A stretch of 64,000 nt of DNA, taken from Cyathus striatus (lineage: Eukaryota; Basidiomycota; Agaricomycetes; Agaricales; Nidulariaceae). The translations under genes were made by a program, and so were the position numbers. Location: assembly GCA_025738555.1 (NCBI GenBank), contig JAOVFP010000004.1:2232001-2296000 (forward strand). The letters run 5' to 3'. Below are positions 25,467-36,834 of the stretch, one piece after another. A model generated the notes under the pieces. The model had not been told where the DNA came from and did not search any database. It was given only the letters and a program-made list of their open reading frames with translations. How positions within the stretch are numbered: the stretch's first letter is position 1; every line of letters starts with the position of its first letter.

Positions 25467-26510
25467 GTCGAATGATAGTGAAGTGTGGAAGGAGTCTCTA
25501 GTCTAGAATGCGAGAAGTTGGAAATGATAATAGGAAAAATGAGGGACGGGACGTCGGAGAAGGTGGTGGAGTTGGATTGGCAGCGGATGCGCCTCTTGGC
25601 ATCTCTGAGACTTTGAATCCCTCGCATTGTGAGTGTAAGCAACCCGGCCGAACCGTCACGGAAAGGAAATAGCTATACTGGTGCATCGGGATTGATAAAC
25701 AAACCGGATGGTAAAGTGCTATCTTCGGGAACGGCTACTGGCCGAAGTCAATGCCCATGCACTGCGCACACACCGCATCAAACTGCTTCAAATTGAAACG
25801 ATCGGTCGTTCGGTATGTAGGGAAATGATTGCGAAATGACACAGGCTCGGTTCACCAGCCCGGACAGATACTCTCACGTCCCATCAATCTATAAATAGAT
25901 TTATCCGGGAGCGCCAAGTACGGGATGTGATGCGCACGCCGCACGATGGCGGCTTGGCGCCCCACATCCGTTTGCGAGCTGAGCTCGTTGACGATCGAGA
26001 GATGACCTCGTCCCTCCTCGTCCCGCAGACGCTGGCTACTCACGTGCTTCTTATCTGGCGTCTAACATTCGCTGATAACACGCTTATCATCTTTGTTCTC
26101 ACTTCCCTATCCTCAAAGGTCATAGCTACACAATATACTACTTCAACTTGAACTCTCCATTTCAATGTATTCCAAAATATCGTAATTCATTCCTAAATAC
26201 CCAGTTTCACAGTGACAGTACGACAGACAGATCGCGATAACCACCCGCCAAGTCCAACCGCTGTCTCAAAACGTCCCAATCCGGAAATCGCTGATGCTAC
26301 AGCTCAGGGCGGGAGCACAACTTTGCGCCCTGACAATCTCACTACATACTGGGCACTGGGCGTACCGCCACGAAAGAGCCCACCGGGTCTATAGACTTGA
26401 CACACCCATTGTCAGGGGTAGAGTTTGTCGTGAAACCCCTGGTGGGTATTTCCGCTCTTGATGTAGATAATATGATCTGGGATCGTCAATATCAGGGAGG
26501 CGGGAGTAGG
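25467..26510. other. Divergent intergenic region
   Basis: Separates the transporter (minus) and the first DUF3237 gene (plus). Short open frames on both strands show no motifs. It must hold both promoters. Confidence 0.45.
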
Positions 26511-26516
26511 TATAAA
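26511..26516 (+). promoter_or_regulatory. TATA box of DUF3237 copy 1
   Basis: TATAAA lies 139 bases before the start codon, in the context GGAGTAGGTATAAAACC. The second copy has an equivalent box in a similar context, and both are followed by a shared CTCCAGCTCCA-rich leader. That conservation supports a real core promoter. Confidence 0.6.
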
Positions 26517-26649
26517 ACCTAGATATGCATCTGCTCCAGTTTCTCCAGCTCCAAAGCTTCAGACTTCTCTCGTTTGACTTTTTGTGCTTTCTCCTACCTT
26601 CCTTCAACCTTTCTACTCGTTGAAGTTCGAAGTTCACATTCGTGCAAGG

Positions 26650-27402
26650 ATGTTCTCATTTAAATCCATCATCGCCGTCACTCTTGTCTCCCTTGTCGCT
26701 TTCACCAGTGCCGCAGTCACTCCCGCCACACCCAATGCCACAGTCACACCCGCCACACCCGACATCACAGTAGCTACAGGCAAACCCATCGCGCCTGTAG
26801 TCGAATATGCATTCAGCGTGTTTATCAATCTCAAGGCTTCCCTTCTCGCGGACGGCCCGTACGGCGAACGCGTCAATTGCGGTTATAACAAGTTCGTTCT
26901 CTCCTTTCTCCTTCTTAATGTTAAAGCAAGTGCTAACGATGTAATCTAGCGGCACAATAACTGACAAGACCGGAAAGCAAATTGGCACTGTCTTGCCCGG
27001 TGTAGGATCCGAAAACGCTATTGTGGACGAGCAGGGTGTTGTCCACCTCAACGCGCGCGTCACTGCCACTATGGCATCGGATTCTGCTACTGTCTATATT
27101 ACTCTGCAGGGTGCTGGTGTTACAGTTGGTGATAATTTACTTTGCCAGGGATACATGTAAGTGTTTTCTCACTTTTGAAGCACTTAAACGGTGTGTTTAT
27201 TGGTGTTGAATAGGGTTATGGAAGGAAATAGCACTTCTTTCCCGTTGATGAACAAGGAAACATATGTGTACACACTCAGGCGCTCCACCTCCCTTAATAC
27301 CAGCCAGATTGATGTATTCAAGGTTTGTTTTTGTCTCCTCTTCGTACATGTCAAAGTCATTGATGTTTGTTCTAGGCTTCGTACCCGGGTGTTCCTTCTT
27401 AA
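26650..27402 (+). CDS. Secreted DUF3237-family protein, copy 1
   Basis: Four exons. The start at 26650 opens a clear signal peptide (MFSFKSIIAVTLVSLVAF then TSAA), followed by a Thr/Pro-rich linker with near-repeats of TPATPN. The core matches the DUF3237 pattern: APVVEYAFSVFINLKASL, GPYGERVNCGYN, then GTITDKTGKQIGTVLPG, VHLNARVTATMASDSATVYI and LQGAGV. The last exon is only ASYPGVPS, ending at 27402. DUF3237 proteins are small beta-barrels of unsettled function, so no reaction is claimed. Two Cys (NCGYN and LLCQGY) could form a disulfide. A tandem paralogue follows about 0.85 kb downstream with the same intron positions. Some starts further upstream are in frame, but they precede the signal peptide and are less likely. 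Confidence 0.82.
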
Positions 27403-27704
27403 TCCAGTTACATCGTATACTACATAGTTTACATATAAATACTTACACTGTCTGGAGATAATTTCCGTTGTTGGCCTTTTCATTCATTCATTCTATTACA
27501 TTTGTGGTTGGTAAATAGGGTATTTACGCCATTAATATAATTGCTTTATTGTTGTGTTTCGTATGTCTTGATGCGGATGTGATCAATCAAGTTTGTGTCA
27601 AGCTATTGATTTTTTACGCCACTATTCCGTTTGACACTGAGAACGCCAACTTCGAATAGATTTTTATCTCATGCGATTCAATTTCTATGGCATAAGTGGC
27701 TACA

Positions 27705-27990
27705 TCTTTATATACCGTACTGGACCAGAGTACTTGCATTCTTGCATTACATGCTACGCCCGACATACCTGCGAACTTGAAAGCACCTTGAGATGAAACA
27801 ATACGTTATCCCTGAATCAAGTCTCTCGCCACGAAGTACGCATCACATCCCGCCCTTTCCCAATTAGTTAACACAATTACCATTGAAGGGGTACACGGAA
27901 GCGAGGATGAACCTGCAAGAATCACGATAAAATGTATATATAGACACGTCGTTCCGTTTTCAGAATATGATATAAATAGAAAGCAAGCAT
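27705..27990 (+). repeat. 3' flank of tandem unit 1 (matches 29230-29500)
   Basis: This segment and 29230-29500 share long matching runs, beginning at GACCAGAGTACTTGCATT, through AATTACCATTGAAGG and CACGATAA, and ending at ATAAATAGAAA. They are about 1.5 kb apart, close to the 1.6 kb gene spacing. The tandem duplication therefore included about 0.5 kb of downstream flank as well as the gene and its core promoter. Confidence 0.7.
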
Positions 27991-28145
27991 CCCGGGGAGC
28001 CCCCGCCCCGAAATTCTAACCGAGAGTTAAAGAATCAATGAATCATCGGTATGTATGTATGTATAAGATATATATGCGACGGCCGGTGGTGTCACTTCTC
28101 TACTGAAGGTTATTCTAACTAATCACGGAGGCGGCGAGAAGCAGG

Positions 28146-28153
28146 TATAAAAA
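28146..28153 (+). promoter_or_regulatory. TATA box of DUF3237 copy 2
   Basis: TATAAAAA, 104 bases before the start codon, in the context GAAGCAGGTATAAAAACC. It is duplicated along with the gene. Confidence 0.6.
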
Positions 28154-28249
28154 CCAGTGCGGCTGCCTTCAGTTCTCCAGCTCCAGAGCTTCAAAACTCT
28201 CGTTTCACTTCTATACTTTGAAGTTCGAAGTCCACCCCAGGCTGCAAAG

Positions 28250-28975
28250 ATGTTTTCGTTCAAATCCATCCTCGTTGCCACTTTTCTCTCCCTTGCTACT
28301 TTTAGTAATGCAGCAGTCAGCCGTGCCACCCCCGGCTCTACTTCCACCACAAGCAAACCGATCGCGCCCGTGGTCGAATATGAATTCAGCATGTTCGTTA
28401 ATCTCAAGCCTTGTCTTCTCGCGGAAGGGCCGTTTGGAGAACGCGTTAACTGCGGATTTAACAAGTTCGTTTTCGCTTTTATCTCCTCTTAATGTTAAAG
28501 TATGTGCTGACGAGGCTTGTTCTAGCGGTACAATCACTGGCAAGACCGGAAACCAAATTGGCACTATAGCTCCCGGTGTAGGATCCGAAAACGCCATTTT
28601 GGACTCGGAGGAAGTGATCCACTTAGACGCGCGCTTCACTGCTACTATGACCTCGGATTCTGCGCCTGTATATATTACTATTCAGGGTGCGGGTGTTACT
28701 ATTGGTGATAGTACGCTTTGCCAAGGATACCTGTACGTGATATTCTTGGTTTGGTTAAGAGACAGTGTGCTGATGAGAATGTAGGGTTATGGAAGGCAAT
28801 AGCACTTCGTTCCCATTGATGAACAGGGAAACATATGTGTACACACTCAAGCGCTCCATCTCGCTTAATACCATCCACCTTGATGTATTTAAGGTCAGTT
28901 TTTGTCTCCTCTTCATACATGTAAAAGTGATATTGATGTTTTTTCTAGGCTTCGTACCCGGGTGTTCCTTCTTAA
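28250..28975 (+). CDS. Secreted DUF3237-family protein, copy 2
   Basis: Paralogue of the gene at 26650 with the same four-exon layout. It has a signal peptide (MFSFKSILVATFLSLATF) and a shorter Ser/Thr linker that lacks the TPATPN near-repeats. The core is APVVEYEFSMFVNLKPCL, GPFGERVNCGFN, GTITGKTGNQIGTIAPG, HLDARFTATMTSDSAPVYI and IQGAGVTIGDS. The last exon is again ASYPGVPS (stop 28973-28975). An additional Cys appears (LKPCLLAEG) that copy 1 lacks. The shared frame and the mostly conservative changes suggest both copies are under selection. Function is unknown. As secreted proteins they would act outside the cell. Confidence 0.82.
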
Positions 28976-29229
28976 TACAAGCACATCGTGCATTACATAG
29001 TTTACATATAAATACTTCCACCATCTGGAGCTGATCTCTGTTTTTGATCTTTCTTTCTTTCTTTTCTTTTTATTACTTTTCTTGGTTGGTAGATACTAGA
29101 CAGCGTATCGGACGTGATAAATCTGGGTTCTGTCAAAGTTCTCCTTTTCACCCCACTATGCCGTTTAATACCGTGAGAACGCCGTCGTTGAATTGATCCC
29201 CTGCGATTAGATTTCCATGGCGTAAGTAA

Positions 29230-29500
29230 ATTTTTATAGACCGTACTGGACCAGAGTACTTGCATTACATACTACGGAAGTACTACTCAAGCTATCCCTT
29301 AACCAAGCCTCCCCCTTGCCTCTTCCCATTCAGTGCGCGTCACATCCCGCCTGATTCCTAATTAGACAACGCAATTACCATTGAAGGATACATGGAAACG
29401 AGGGTGAACCCAAGGTGAACTTGCAATAAGCACGATAATTGAAGTATATAGATACCTCGTTCCTTTTGAGAATTGGTATAAATAGAAAAGAACTGTGGGG
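29230..29500 (+). repeat. 3' flank of tandem unit 2 (matches 27705-27990)
   Basis: Partner of the repeat at 27705-27990. It ends at GGTATAAATAGAAAAG, a TATA-like box with no DUF3237 gene after it. It is either simply the end of the duplicated unit or what is left of a third unit. Confidence 0.65.
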
Positions 29501-29559
29501 TTTCCTGCTTCTCGATCTCTCCACGCTGGAGCTTCGAAGTTGGTGATGGCTATCCCGAT

Positions 29560-31000
29560 TTGGACCTTATCGGGCTCATGACTTTCAGTAGAGTTATTAT
29601 TAGCGAGTTGGAAAGGTGCATTTCGACATTTGGTATTTACTATGTTGTGTTTTTGGATGTGTAGGTGGGGGGTATATGAGAATGACATTAGGGAACCTTG
29701 ACGAGAGAGGCTTCATTACTCTCGTAGTGCCGTCTGCAAGCTCGGCCCGAGTTGTTTGGTATAGTATTATATGCCATTTTTGTTATTCATTGAATACTTC
29801 TCATCGGGGTCGTCGAGGCACCGAGGACTAGGAAAAAGAAGAAAGATCGAATCGAAATCTGCGATAGGGATGGTAGATACGCAAGATCCACACAACGATG
29901 TATCTATCAGATATAAATAAAAAGAATCAGTACTGTGGAGTATGGGTACCATGGGGTATACCCTGGTGTGCTTCTTTCTCCAGATTGGAGCTTACGAACG
30001 GAGGGCTGGGAAGGGGAAGATCAGTATATGCGACGGAGATAATCACGGTATTTTGTTGTAACAGCGGTTCTTTCGATTGGTGGCTATTCGGAAGGACCGA
30101 AATTAGTTACCGTAATCGGCTGGACTTTCGGTAGACAGCTTCGAGCATTGCATGTGGGCTATAGTATTAGTAGGTAACATAGAAGATTTCGTGTAAGATG
30201 GAACATTCATTTGTTTGTTTTGGTGAGATGGTAGGAGGTATAGATGTACACGACAAGAATGAGCGGTAAGTAACCTCAAGGGGGAACTGGTGCTACGTTT
30301 ACTTACCCCAGGTGAGATATATGTTGTTCGATTCTTCTTCTTCTCAGGGTGTTGAGGCACCGAGAGCTGGGAATGAGAAGGACTGATATATGCGACGGAG
30401 ATAATGACTTTGGTAGTGTTCCCTGCCAACTTGAGTGAGAATGCCTAGATTCTTCCGGTTATTAGATCTTCTAAATTTAAATTCAACTCTCAGTACACGG
30501 TGACTCGGGCATGTGCATTGGGATATTATTAGCAGGATGAATGGTTTGCAATGGAACATAAGATGTTAACTTGTGGGCGTTAAGGAATTTGACGAGAGAG
30601 ATATGGCTACTTTCATTCGGGCCGGTCCAGGACCAACCACACCAACCCGTGTAAGGTCTGCTAATATTTCGAGACGCCTACACGAATTAGCTACTAAATG
30701 ACATGTTAACTCTACCGCCGGTAACAACTTCACATGAATCTTATCTTAATTGGATTCTACTTCTCCCAGTGTGGGGTTGGGGGCACCTGCTATTGGATTG
30801 TTATAGCTGATTTAGAAAAGAGTGCACTGGAATATTGGATGTGTTTTATGTGCGAGATGGTGGGAGGTATATCGACATGTCGAGAATTGGACCTAAGGAA
30901 CCTTACGGGAGAGGAATTTGGCCTTTCAGGCATACCGGACCAGTACAAACAAACCACTCCGACTCAGGTACGCTCGCATTCGTTCCATTGCGTACCTACG
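29560..31000 (+). repeat. Degenerate tandem repeats, non-coding
   Basis: Three diverged copies of a segment of several hundred bases can be recognised by shared words. AGGCACCGAG occurs near 29815 and 30355. TATGCGACGGAGATAAT occurs near 30027 and 30388. GAGATGGT followed by GGAGGTAT occurs near 30223 and 30856. AGGGAACCTTGACGAGAGAG near 29690, AAGGAATTTGACGAGAGAG near 30580 and AAGGAACCTTACGGGAGAG near 30897 are variants of one another. No open frame runs through them. They may be decayed flank sequence from further tandem units of the DUF3237 locus. Confidence 0.5.
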
Positions 31001-31782
31001 GCCGTTAATACTCAGAAGCATCATATTAACGCTCGCGAGGTGGTTTAATTTTGTACGAGCTATTGTCCCGCCGGTAGTAGCCTACCAAAAATCGCAAGAA
31101 AATCGTTACTCTAGATCTGATTATTTCTGCCTCTGTTGGAAGTACCACTGCTAAAACTTCCATTTTGGATAAAGGCGTTTATATTTATCGTTTCGGAGCA
31201 GACGCTCGGTCCCGTTAAATGTTACTCTGATTTCGACGTTATCAGCCTAAATTCTGTCAGTTTAATGTCAAGACTTCAGTTAGGGGAATATCTACGTTTT
31301 CTGCCGTATTTCGACGTTGACTGAAGAGCATCCTCTATAATTATCAGAGGTCCAAAGGATCTCTCTGCTATTGCAGTAACGTAAGTGTATAGATTCTCGA
31401 GTTACCATATCTGGCGCTCGGAGAAGGTGCTTATCTGCTAAATCCGAAATTATCTCGAACACGTGTTTTATTCCGTAACCCTCGGTGATAGCACATTAGC
31501 ACAATTCCATGGCGGCCATCATACGTGTAAGTATCTGTGCTTCCCAGGCTCAATATTTGGGCTGTAGCTGGGGCTCACGAAATGTGAAGTAGTTGAGTAA
31601 ATATTTAATAAACACGATAGTATCGTACTTTGATTTTCTGAACTTAAACCACTCGCCGCAAATTCTTACAAGAAGTATACGAGAGCAATGAAGTCTAATT
31701 TCCTGTTATTAACCTCCAACGAAATACATGCGTGTAAAAGTATACAAAAAAATCGTAATTATGATGGTATTCTACAAAAGAT
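31001..31782. other. Intergenic, no gene recognised
   Basis: AT-rich, downstream of the DJ-1 gene, without supported features. Confidence 0.45.
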
Positions 31783-32635
31783 TTATGCCTGAAGAGCTTC
31801 AAAGAGAACCTTTCCGACCTCACGAGCGGATGCGGGGTTCTGGGCAGTGATGAGGTTGCCATCATGTACAACGTTGACCTTCCAGGGCTTTTCGGCTTTC
31901 ACGTAGATACCACCAAGCATCTGGAATTTGGTCTCGAGGAGGAATGGAAGACCTTTGAAGAACGGTAAGTTAATGTGTTACAAAACTGTAATGGAATACG
32001 AACCGGGAACACCACCGATGAGTTCTTCCTCGACGTTGCTGAAGCCTGTGTACTTCTTGCCCTTGAAGATTGAAGTGCCATCGGCGTTAACGACGTTGAG
32101 AAGAGCGCAAGGTCCGTGGCAGATAGCGCCGACGATCTTTCCTTGTTGGTTGAACTCGGAGGCAAGACGGATGTTGTCTTTGTCATATGCGAGATCAATG
32201 GCAGGGCCACGACTGTCAAAAGCGTATAAATAAACATATCAACAACATCTGTCAAAATGGAAACTTACCCTCCAACGTAGAAGATGGCATCATAATCTTC
32301 GGACTTAATGTCTTTTATGAACTTGCACTCTTTGAGCTTCTTCTGCGCAACGGGGTCGTCGAGGAACCTCAATTGCTCCTCATCGTGGTAGAGCTGCACA
32401 ACGGAGCTTCCGTCAATTGGCGGGTCGGGGCCCTTGGTGGCAGCAAAGTCGATGTCGTGGTATGGCTCAATCTGGTAGTATGGATGACAAGCCTCGGGCA
32501 AGTACCAGCTAAAGTCATCTAATCAGCGCAGCCCTGATTGGCAAGGACATCTAGAACTTACCCAGTGGGATCACCGTTGAGCACTCTGCTGGCAGAGGTG
32601 AAGACGAATAGAACCTTTTTGCGTTGAACTGGCAT
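31783..32635 (-). CDS. DJ-1/PfpI family protein (Hsp31-like)
   Basis: Exons from ATG 32635 (MPVQRKKVLFVFTSASRVL), splicing 32562 to 32508 into GWYLPEACHPYYQ, then DYDAIFYVGG joined to RGPAIDLAYD. The nucleophile elbow is GAICHGPCALL, with the reactive Cys before His. The chain ends KVNVVHDGNLITAQNPASAREV and LFEALQA with stop 31783-31785. About 245 residues, right for the Hsp31 subfamily. Members act as protein-repair or glyoxalase-type enzymes that remove reactive aldehydes, or as stress chaperones, in the cytosol. The conserved pattern with an acidic residue near the start, the Cys-His and LITAQNP is complete. A role in handling reactive aldehydes made by neighbouring reductases is tempting but only inferred. 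Confidence 0.88.
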
Positions 32636-34297
32636 GGCTAGAACGATGAGAGGATGAGATGTGGATGGAGTGATAATTAGACCGACGTTCGACAAGAGGT
32701 ATTTAAGGACTCGCACTTGGCAATGAGGATCCACTTTGCGAACTCTGACAGTGATTGATCATTGAGTGACTTGCGAACCGGAGTGTTCAGTGAGTCGTTT
32801 TCGGCCGCGCGTCAAATCGACAACCGGTTTGATTCGCTGGACGTTGTTAGCAGATTAGCAAAGCGAGAGGACCGGAGTAAATTTAAAGTGATCACCAAAA
32901 AACTAAAACGGGCGCATCGTTCCCGTATTAGATGTTGGTTTCCATACACATGCATAGGGGCAGACACGATTGTTTCTGATTGTGAAATGTGTTCGGAGTA
33001 GATGTGGAGAAGTCCTCATTTTTGCTTCGGCTGTTTGGTTGAATCGCGTACCATCTGTTGAAACTTGTAAGACAGCGCCGCCTTAGCAGCATGGAGCTAC
33101 GAATATACAGTACCATATTTGAGGTCGGCGGACGATAGAAGGGTTCTTAGTGTGAATAGAGCGTACCAGAATTATGGTTTTGCAGCGAGATGAGCGTGAA
33201 GTTCAACTTGAGAATCAAAGGGATTTCCGCAAGCAAACCGCGATAAGCACGTCAGTGATGGTCATGTGACATCCCGTTTCTAATACCGTGTAGAGAAAAC
33301 AAGCACAAAGTTTTTACGCGCTGTTCATCCACTGTTCATCCCGATTCCCGCTGAGACCTGCTCGCCAACGACCACGAGCTCGCCAATGCTTGCTCAATCG
33401 TATTCAGTTACGGCCGTGCTTATCTCGGACGACCCTCGCATAGAATCGACATACCTCGCTTCGGTCTACCTCAACGTCTGTAGCCGTTAAGCACGATTGA
33501 CATTACCGACACCCTCAGTTCCATCTCGACACGGTATGTCTGAAAGGCTTCTCGTAAAGAGCCAATTTGGCAAATTAATAATAACGTTCGATAAGCAGTC
33601 AATTCTATTTTCTGAACCAATGAACCAGGAATAACTGATTATCAAGTTTCAGGGGTAGATGTGGTTCGAAAGCCTTTTGCCCCGGATGAACATACACTTG
33701 ATCATCTTCTCATGGAAGTAGTTTTACGACCAAGGCGGGAGTGCCCCATGCGTCTGTTGCGAAGGCTCCATGCTCTGGAGATGCTCAACCACAGGGTACT
33801 ATTTCCAAAGCAGTGCACTCAATTATCACGTCAACCTACCTCAACGATCTGGATCCCTTCTGTCCTGATGGCGTAGCGCGATAATGTGGGGCTCAACCTG
33901 GGGAACGCGACTGTCACAATCCACAATAACCCGAACCCTGTACTGCATTAGCAACTCCACCTACGCGTACGGATCATACGCTCTAGAATCACTCCTCCGA
34001 CAAGATGCGTTTTTCCTTTTCCGAGAGATACCTCAACTCTCTGTTGTCAGTTGGGCCTATCTCTGTGCGCGTGGGGGTATCTTTGCTTGGCCGATGTCGC
34101 ACTACTGAGGCTCTCCATATACGGCCGAATCTCAGTTTGTCCATCACGATAGGCTTCGAAAGGAGAAATAACGTTACTCAGGTCTATTGCTGGGCCTTGC
34201 AGATTTTCGTATATCTTCTGCAGGAATTTGACATACCAAACCGTACTCCATCCTCCTCATTCACTTCGACTTCAAAACATCTCTTAGAATCACTGCA
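32636..34297. other. Divergent intergenic region
   Basis: Between the DJ-1 gene (minus) and the flavin monooxygenase (plus). Contains broken open frames at 33660-34475 that do not form a consistent gene. A CT-rich leader with ATCCTCCTCATTCACTTCGA precedes the monooxygenase start. Confidence 0.45.
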
Positions 34298-36492
34298 ATG
34301 GCTTCTCACAGTGCATACGTTGAGGCTTACACCACTGAGCAGTACGCCTTTCTCTTTTTTCAATGCCTTAAACATACTCACATGGTTCCAGTATCAACAC
34401 GTCTCTGCCCAACTCTTTGGGTGTCAACAATATTGTGACATACCCCCATATCCTCAACGGAACCAACACCGATAAACCTGCGGTACCTAACTACAAGCCC
34501 AAGTCTGAAGTCGATGTGATTATCATTGGAGGTATGCAATCCAACTTCTACTTCTCGCTATCAGCTAACTCAATCACTTACTAGCCGGCCCTGTGGGTCT
34601 CACCGTGGCTTCCTCCCTGCTCCGCCAGGGTGTCTCAGTCCGCATTCTCGACAAGTCCCTCCACCCCCTCATCGTCGGCCGTGCCGACTCCCTCCAACCC
34701 CGCACAATGGAAGTCTTCCGCCAACTGGGCCTGGGAGAGGAAGTCTTCGCTCTCGGACCCCGCATCGAGCACACCGTCGTCTACAAGGACGGCAAGAAGC
34801 AAATCTTTGCTGAGAGCCACCAGTCTCCCGGTGTCGAGTCCAGATACCAAGGCTTGCACGATGCCACTCAGACTGAAGTCGAGCACGTCTTCATCAGGTA
34901 CCCTATTCCAGTAACTTAACTTGTTTCGGTATTCTCATCATCTTTACAGGGATCTTATACGCCACGATGTTCTCGTTGAGAGGCCCTGCACCGCCACGTC
35001 TTACAAGTTCGACGAGGAAGCTGATCCGTCGGTTACTCACCCGATCACTGTGAACATTACCAACCAGCAGACTGGTGTTGAAGAAGTCGTCAAAGCGCGC
35101 TTCATGGTCGGCAGTGATGGCGCCCACAGCATGATCCGCAAGTCGCTGCCTATCTCTTTCGACGGAATTAAGACCGACTTGCACTGGGGTATTGTTGATG
35201 CTGTCTTTGATACCGATTTCCCTCACCGATGGACATTCGGGTATGTTTCTTGTCACTTCTTATTCGTGACTATGCTGACATGTTCGATTTAGTACCGTTT
35301 TGAGCTCAGAGCACGGTGGTGTCCTCATCATACCCCGTGAGAGGGACATGGTCCGTCTCTACGTCCAGCTCCGCCCTGATAACCCAGGAGAGGAATTTGA
35401 CCACTCCAAGTGGGGCCCTGAGGAGGCATTGGTTCAACTGAACAAGATCTTCGCTCCTTACTACCTGAAGTACGCCAGCCCTGTTGACTGGTACACTATC
35501 CTTACCAGTAAGTATCTCCCCCAATCACCTTGACCAATCTAACCCAAATTGCAGTCAACGAGCGTGTCGCAAGCACATTCACCTACAAGGACCGCATCTT
35601 CCTCGCTGGCGACTCCTGCCACGTCCACAGCGCCAAGGGCGCCTTCGGAATGAACACCGGTATCATGGACGCACACAATCTCGCCTGGAAACTTGCCATG
35701 CTCGTCAAAGGCATCGCCAAACCCGGCCTTCTCGACACCTACGACCAAGAACGCAGAGAGAACGCCACCCGCGCCGTCCGCACTTCCGCCCGCTACCTCC
35801 GCTTCGTCGGAAACTGCACCTTCCAGAACCTCGATGGCTCTGACCAGAAGGATATCGATGAGACCGAGATCGTTCCCCGCCCCGGAGAGGATGTGCACGT
35901 TGCCTTCTTCCGCAACTTCGCGGAGGAGAACACCCGCTTCCTTATTGGCTTGGATGTCGACTATAGGGATAACCTTATTAATGTCTCTGTTGACCCCGCT
36001 GTTAAGGGTATTCGCTCTGGATACCGCGCACCCGACCCACGCGTTGCGATCTCCAAGTCCGTCTCGGGCCGTCTGCACGATTCCTTTGGCCGTCTCGACC
36101 AGTTCACCATTCTTGTCTTCGCCAGCGACTTCGTGGGTGCCATTGAGCCTAAGCTGAAGGCTTTGGATCGGTACCTTGCCACACCCAAGTCGTTCTATAA
36201 CACTTTCAACTCGACCGACTTGTTCAAGATCGTCCTTGTTGTGCGGGCTACACCAACTGTTGCCGAGGACCGTGTTGCGGCTTATCCGTTCTTGAGTAAC
36301 ACTGCCACGACCGTGTACGACGATCAGCTTCCACCCGGCATCTTCGGTGCTGACGCCCACTCGCTTTATGGTGCGAGCCATGAGGACGGCGCTGTTGTAG
36401 TTGTGCGCCCTGATACATTTGTGGGCACAGCAGTTCCCATTGCGAAGGCAGCACAGTTGGAAGGGTATTTCGCTTCTTTCCTTTTCAATTAG
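34298..36492 (+). CDS. FAD-dependent aromatic monooxygenase (phenol 2-monooxygenase-like)
   Basis: Starts at ATG 34298 (MASHSAYVEAYTTE) and splices into a second exon (VNNIVTYPHILNG), then VDVIIIG joined to AGPVGLTVASSLL (the GxGxxG FAD site). Further hallmarks are GRADSLQPRTMEVFRQLGLG, the DG motif GSDGAHSMIRKSL, and the GD motif FLAGDSCHVHSAKGAFGMNTG with DAHNLAWKL. The C-terminal third is the thioredoxin-like domain typical of phenol hydroxylases (FTILVFASDF ... GADAHSLYG ... VVVVRPDTFVG). Five introns; stop at 36492; about 640 residues. Members hydroxylate phenols ortho to OH using NADPH and O2, and some fungal relatives decarboxylate 4-hydroxybenzoate to hydroquinone. This one fits as a ring hydroxylase in an aromatic pathway. 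The exact reaction cannot be told from sequence. It probably acts in the cytosol. Confidence 0.93.
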
Positions 36493-36834
36493 ATTTAGAT
36501 GATCTCGTTGCATTTTTTGCTTATATATTTGGTATATAAAAGGGTTGGGGTACAATGATTGTATGATTTTATGTAATGCAATAGATTTTTCTTTTTCTTT
36601 TCTTTCTTCTGTTCGACTTTAAGAGCTGTATTCATGGTAACTCTTCTCCGTTTTATCTTCGGCTTGCGTGGTAACCAGTTCATTGTTGGATAAAGAGCCT
36701 TACGGATAGACTCACTGCTTCAAAAAATTTCAGAGTCGAGATGCGCATTATTCCCTTCTTGGATCCAACTGAAGCTGTTAGCATTTCAGTAGTACTTGTG
36801 AAGCCAGAGTGGACTGTTCTACTAAGTCGTCGCC

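Noticed and set aside
29470..29690. Third DUF3237 gene after the TATA-like box at 29476
   Set aside because: No signal peptide or DUF3237 core follows; the box is explained by the 3' flank of the tandem unit.
33660..34110. Fragment resembling a gene (LNDLDPFCPDGVA, NATVTIHNNPNPVL in different frames)
   Set aside because: Frames change without splice sites and no family could be named; it may be a relic but cannot be supported.
35539..36555. 338-codon minus-strand open frame
   Set aside because: It is the antisense shadow of the flavin monooxygenase exon, whose plus-strand frame carries the GD motif.
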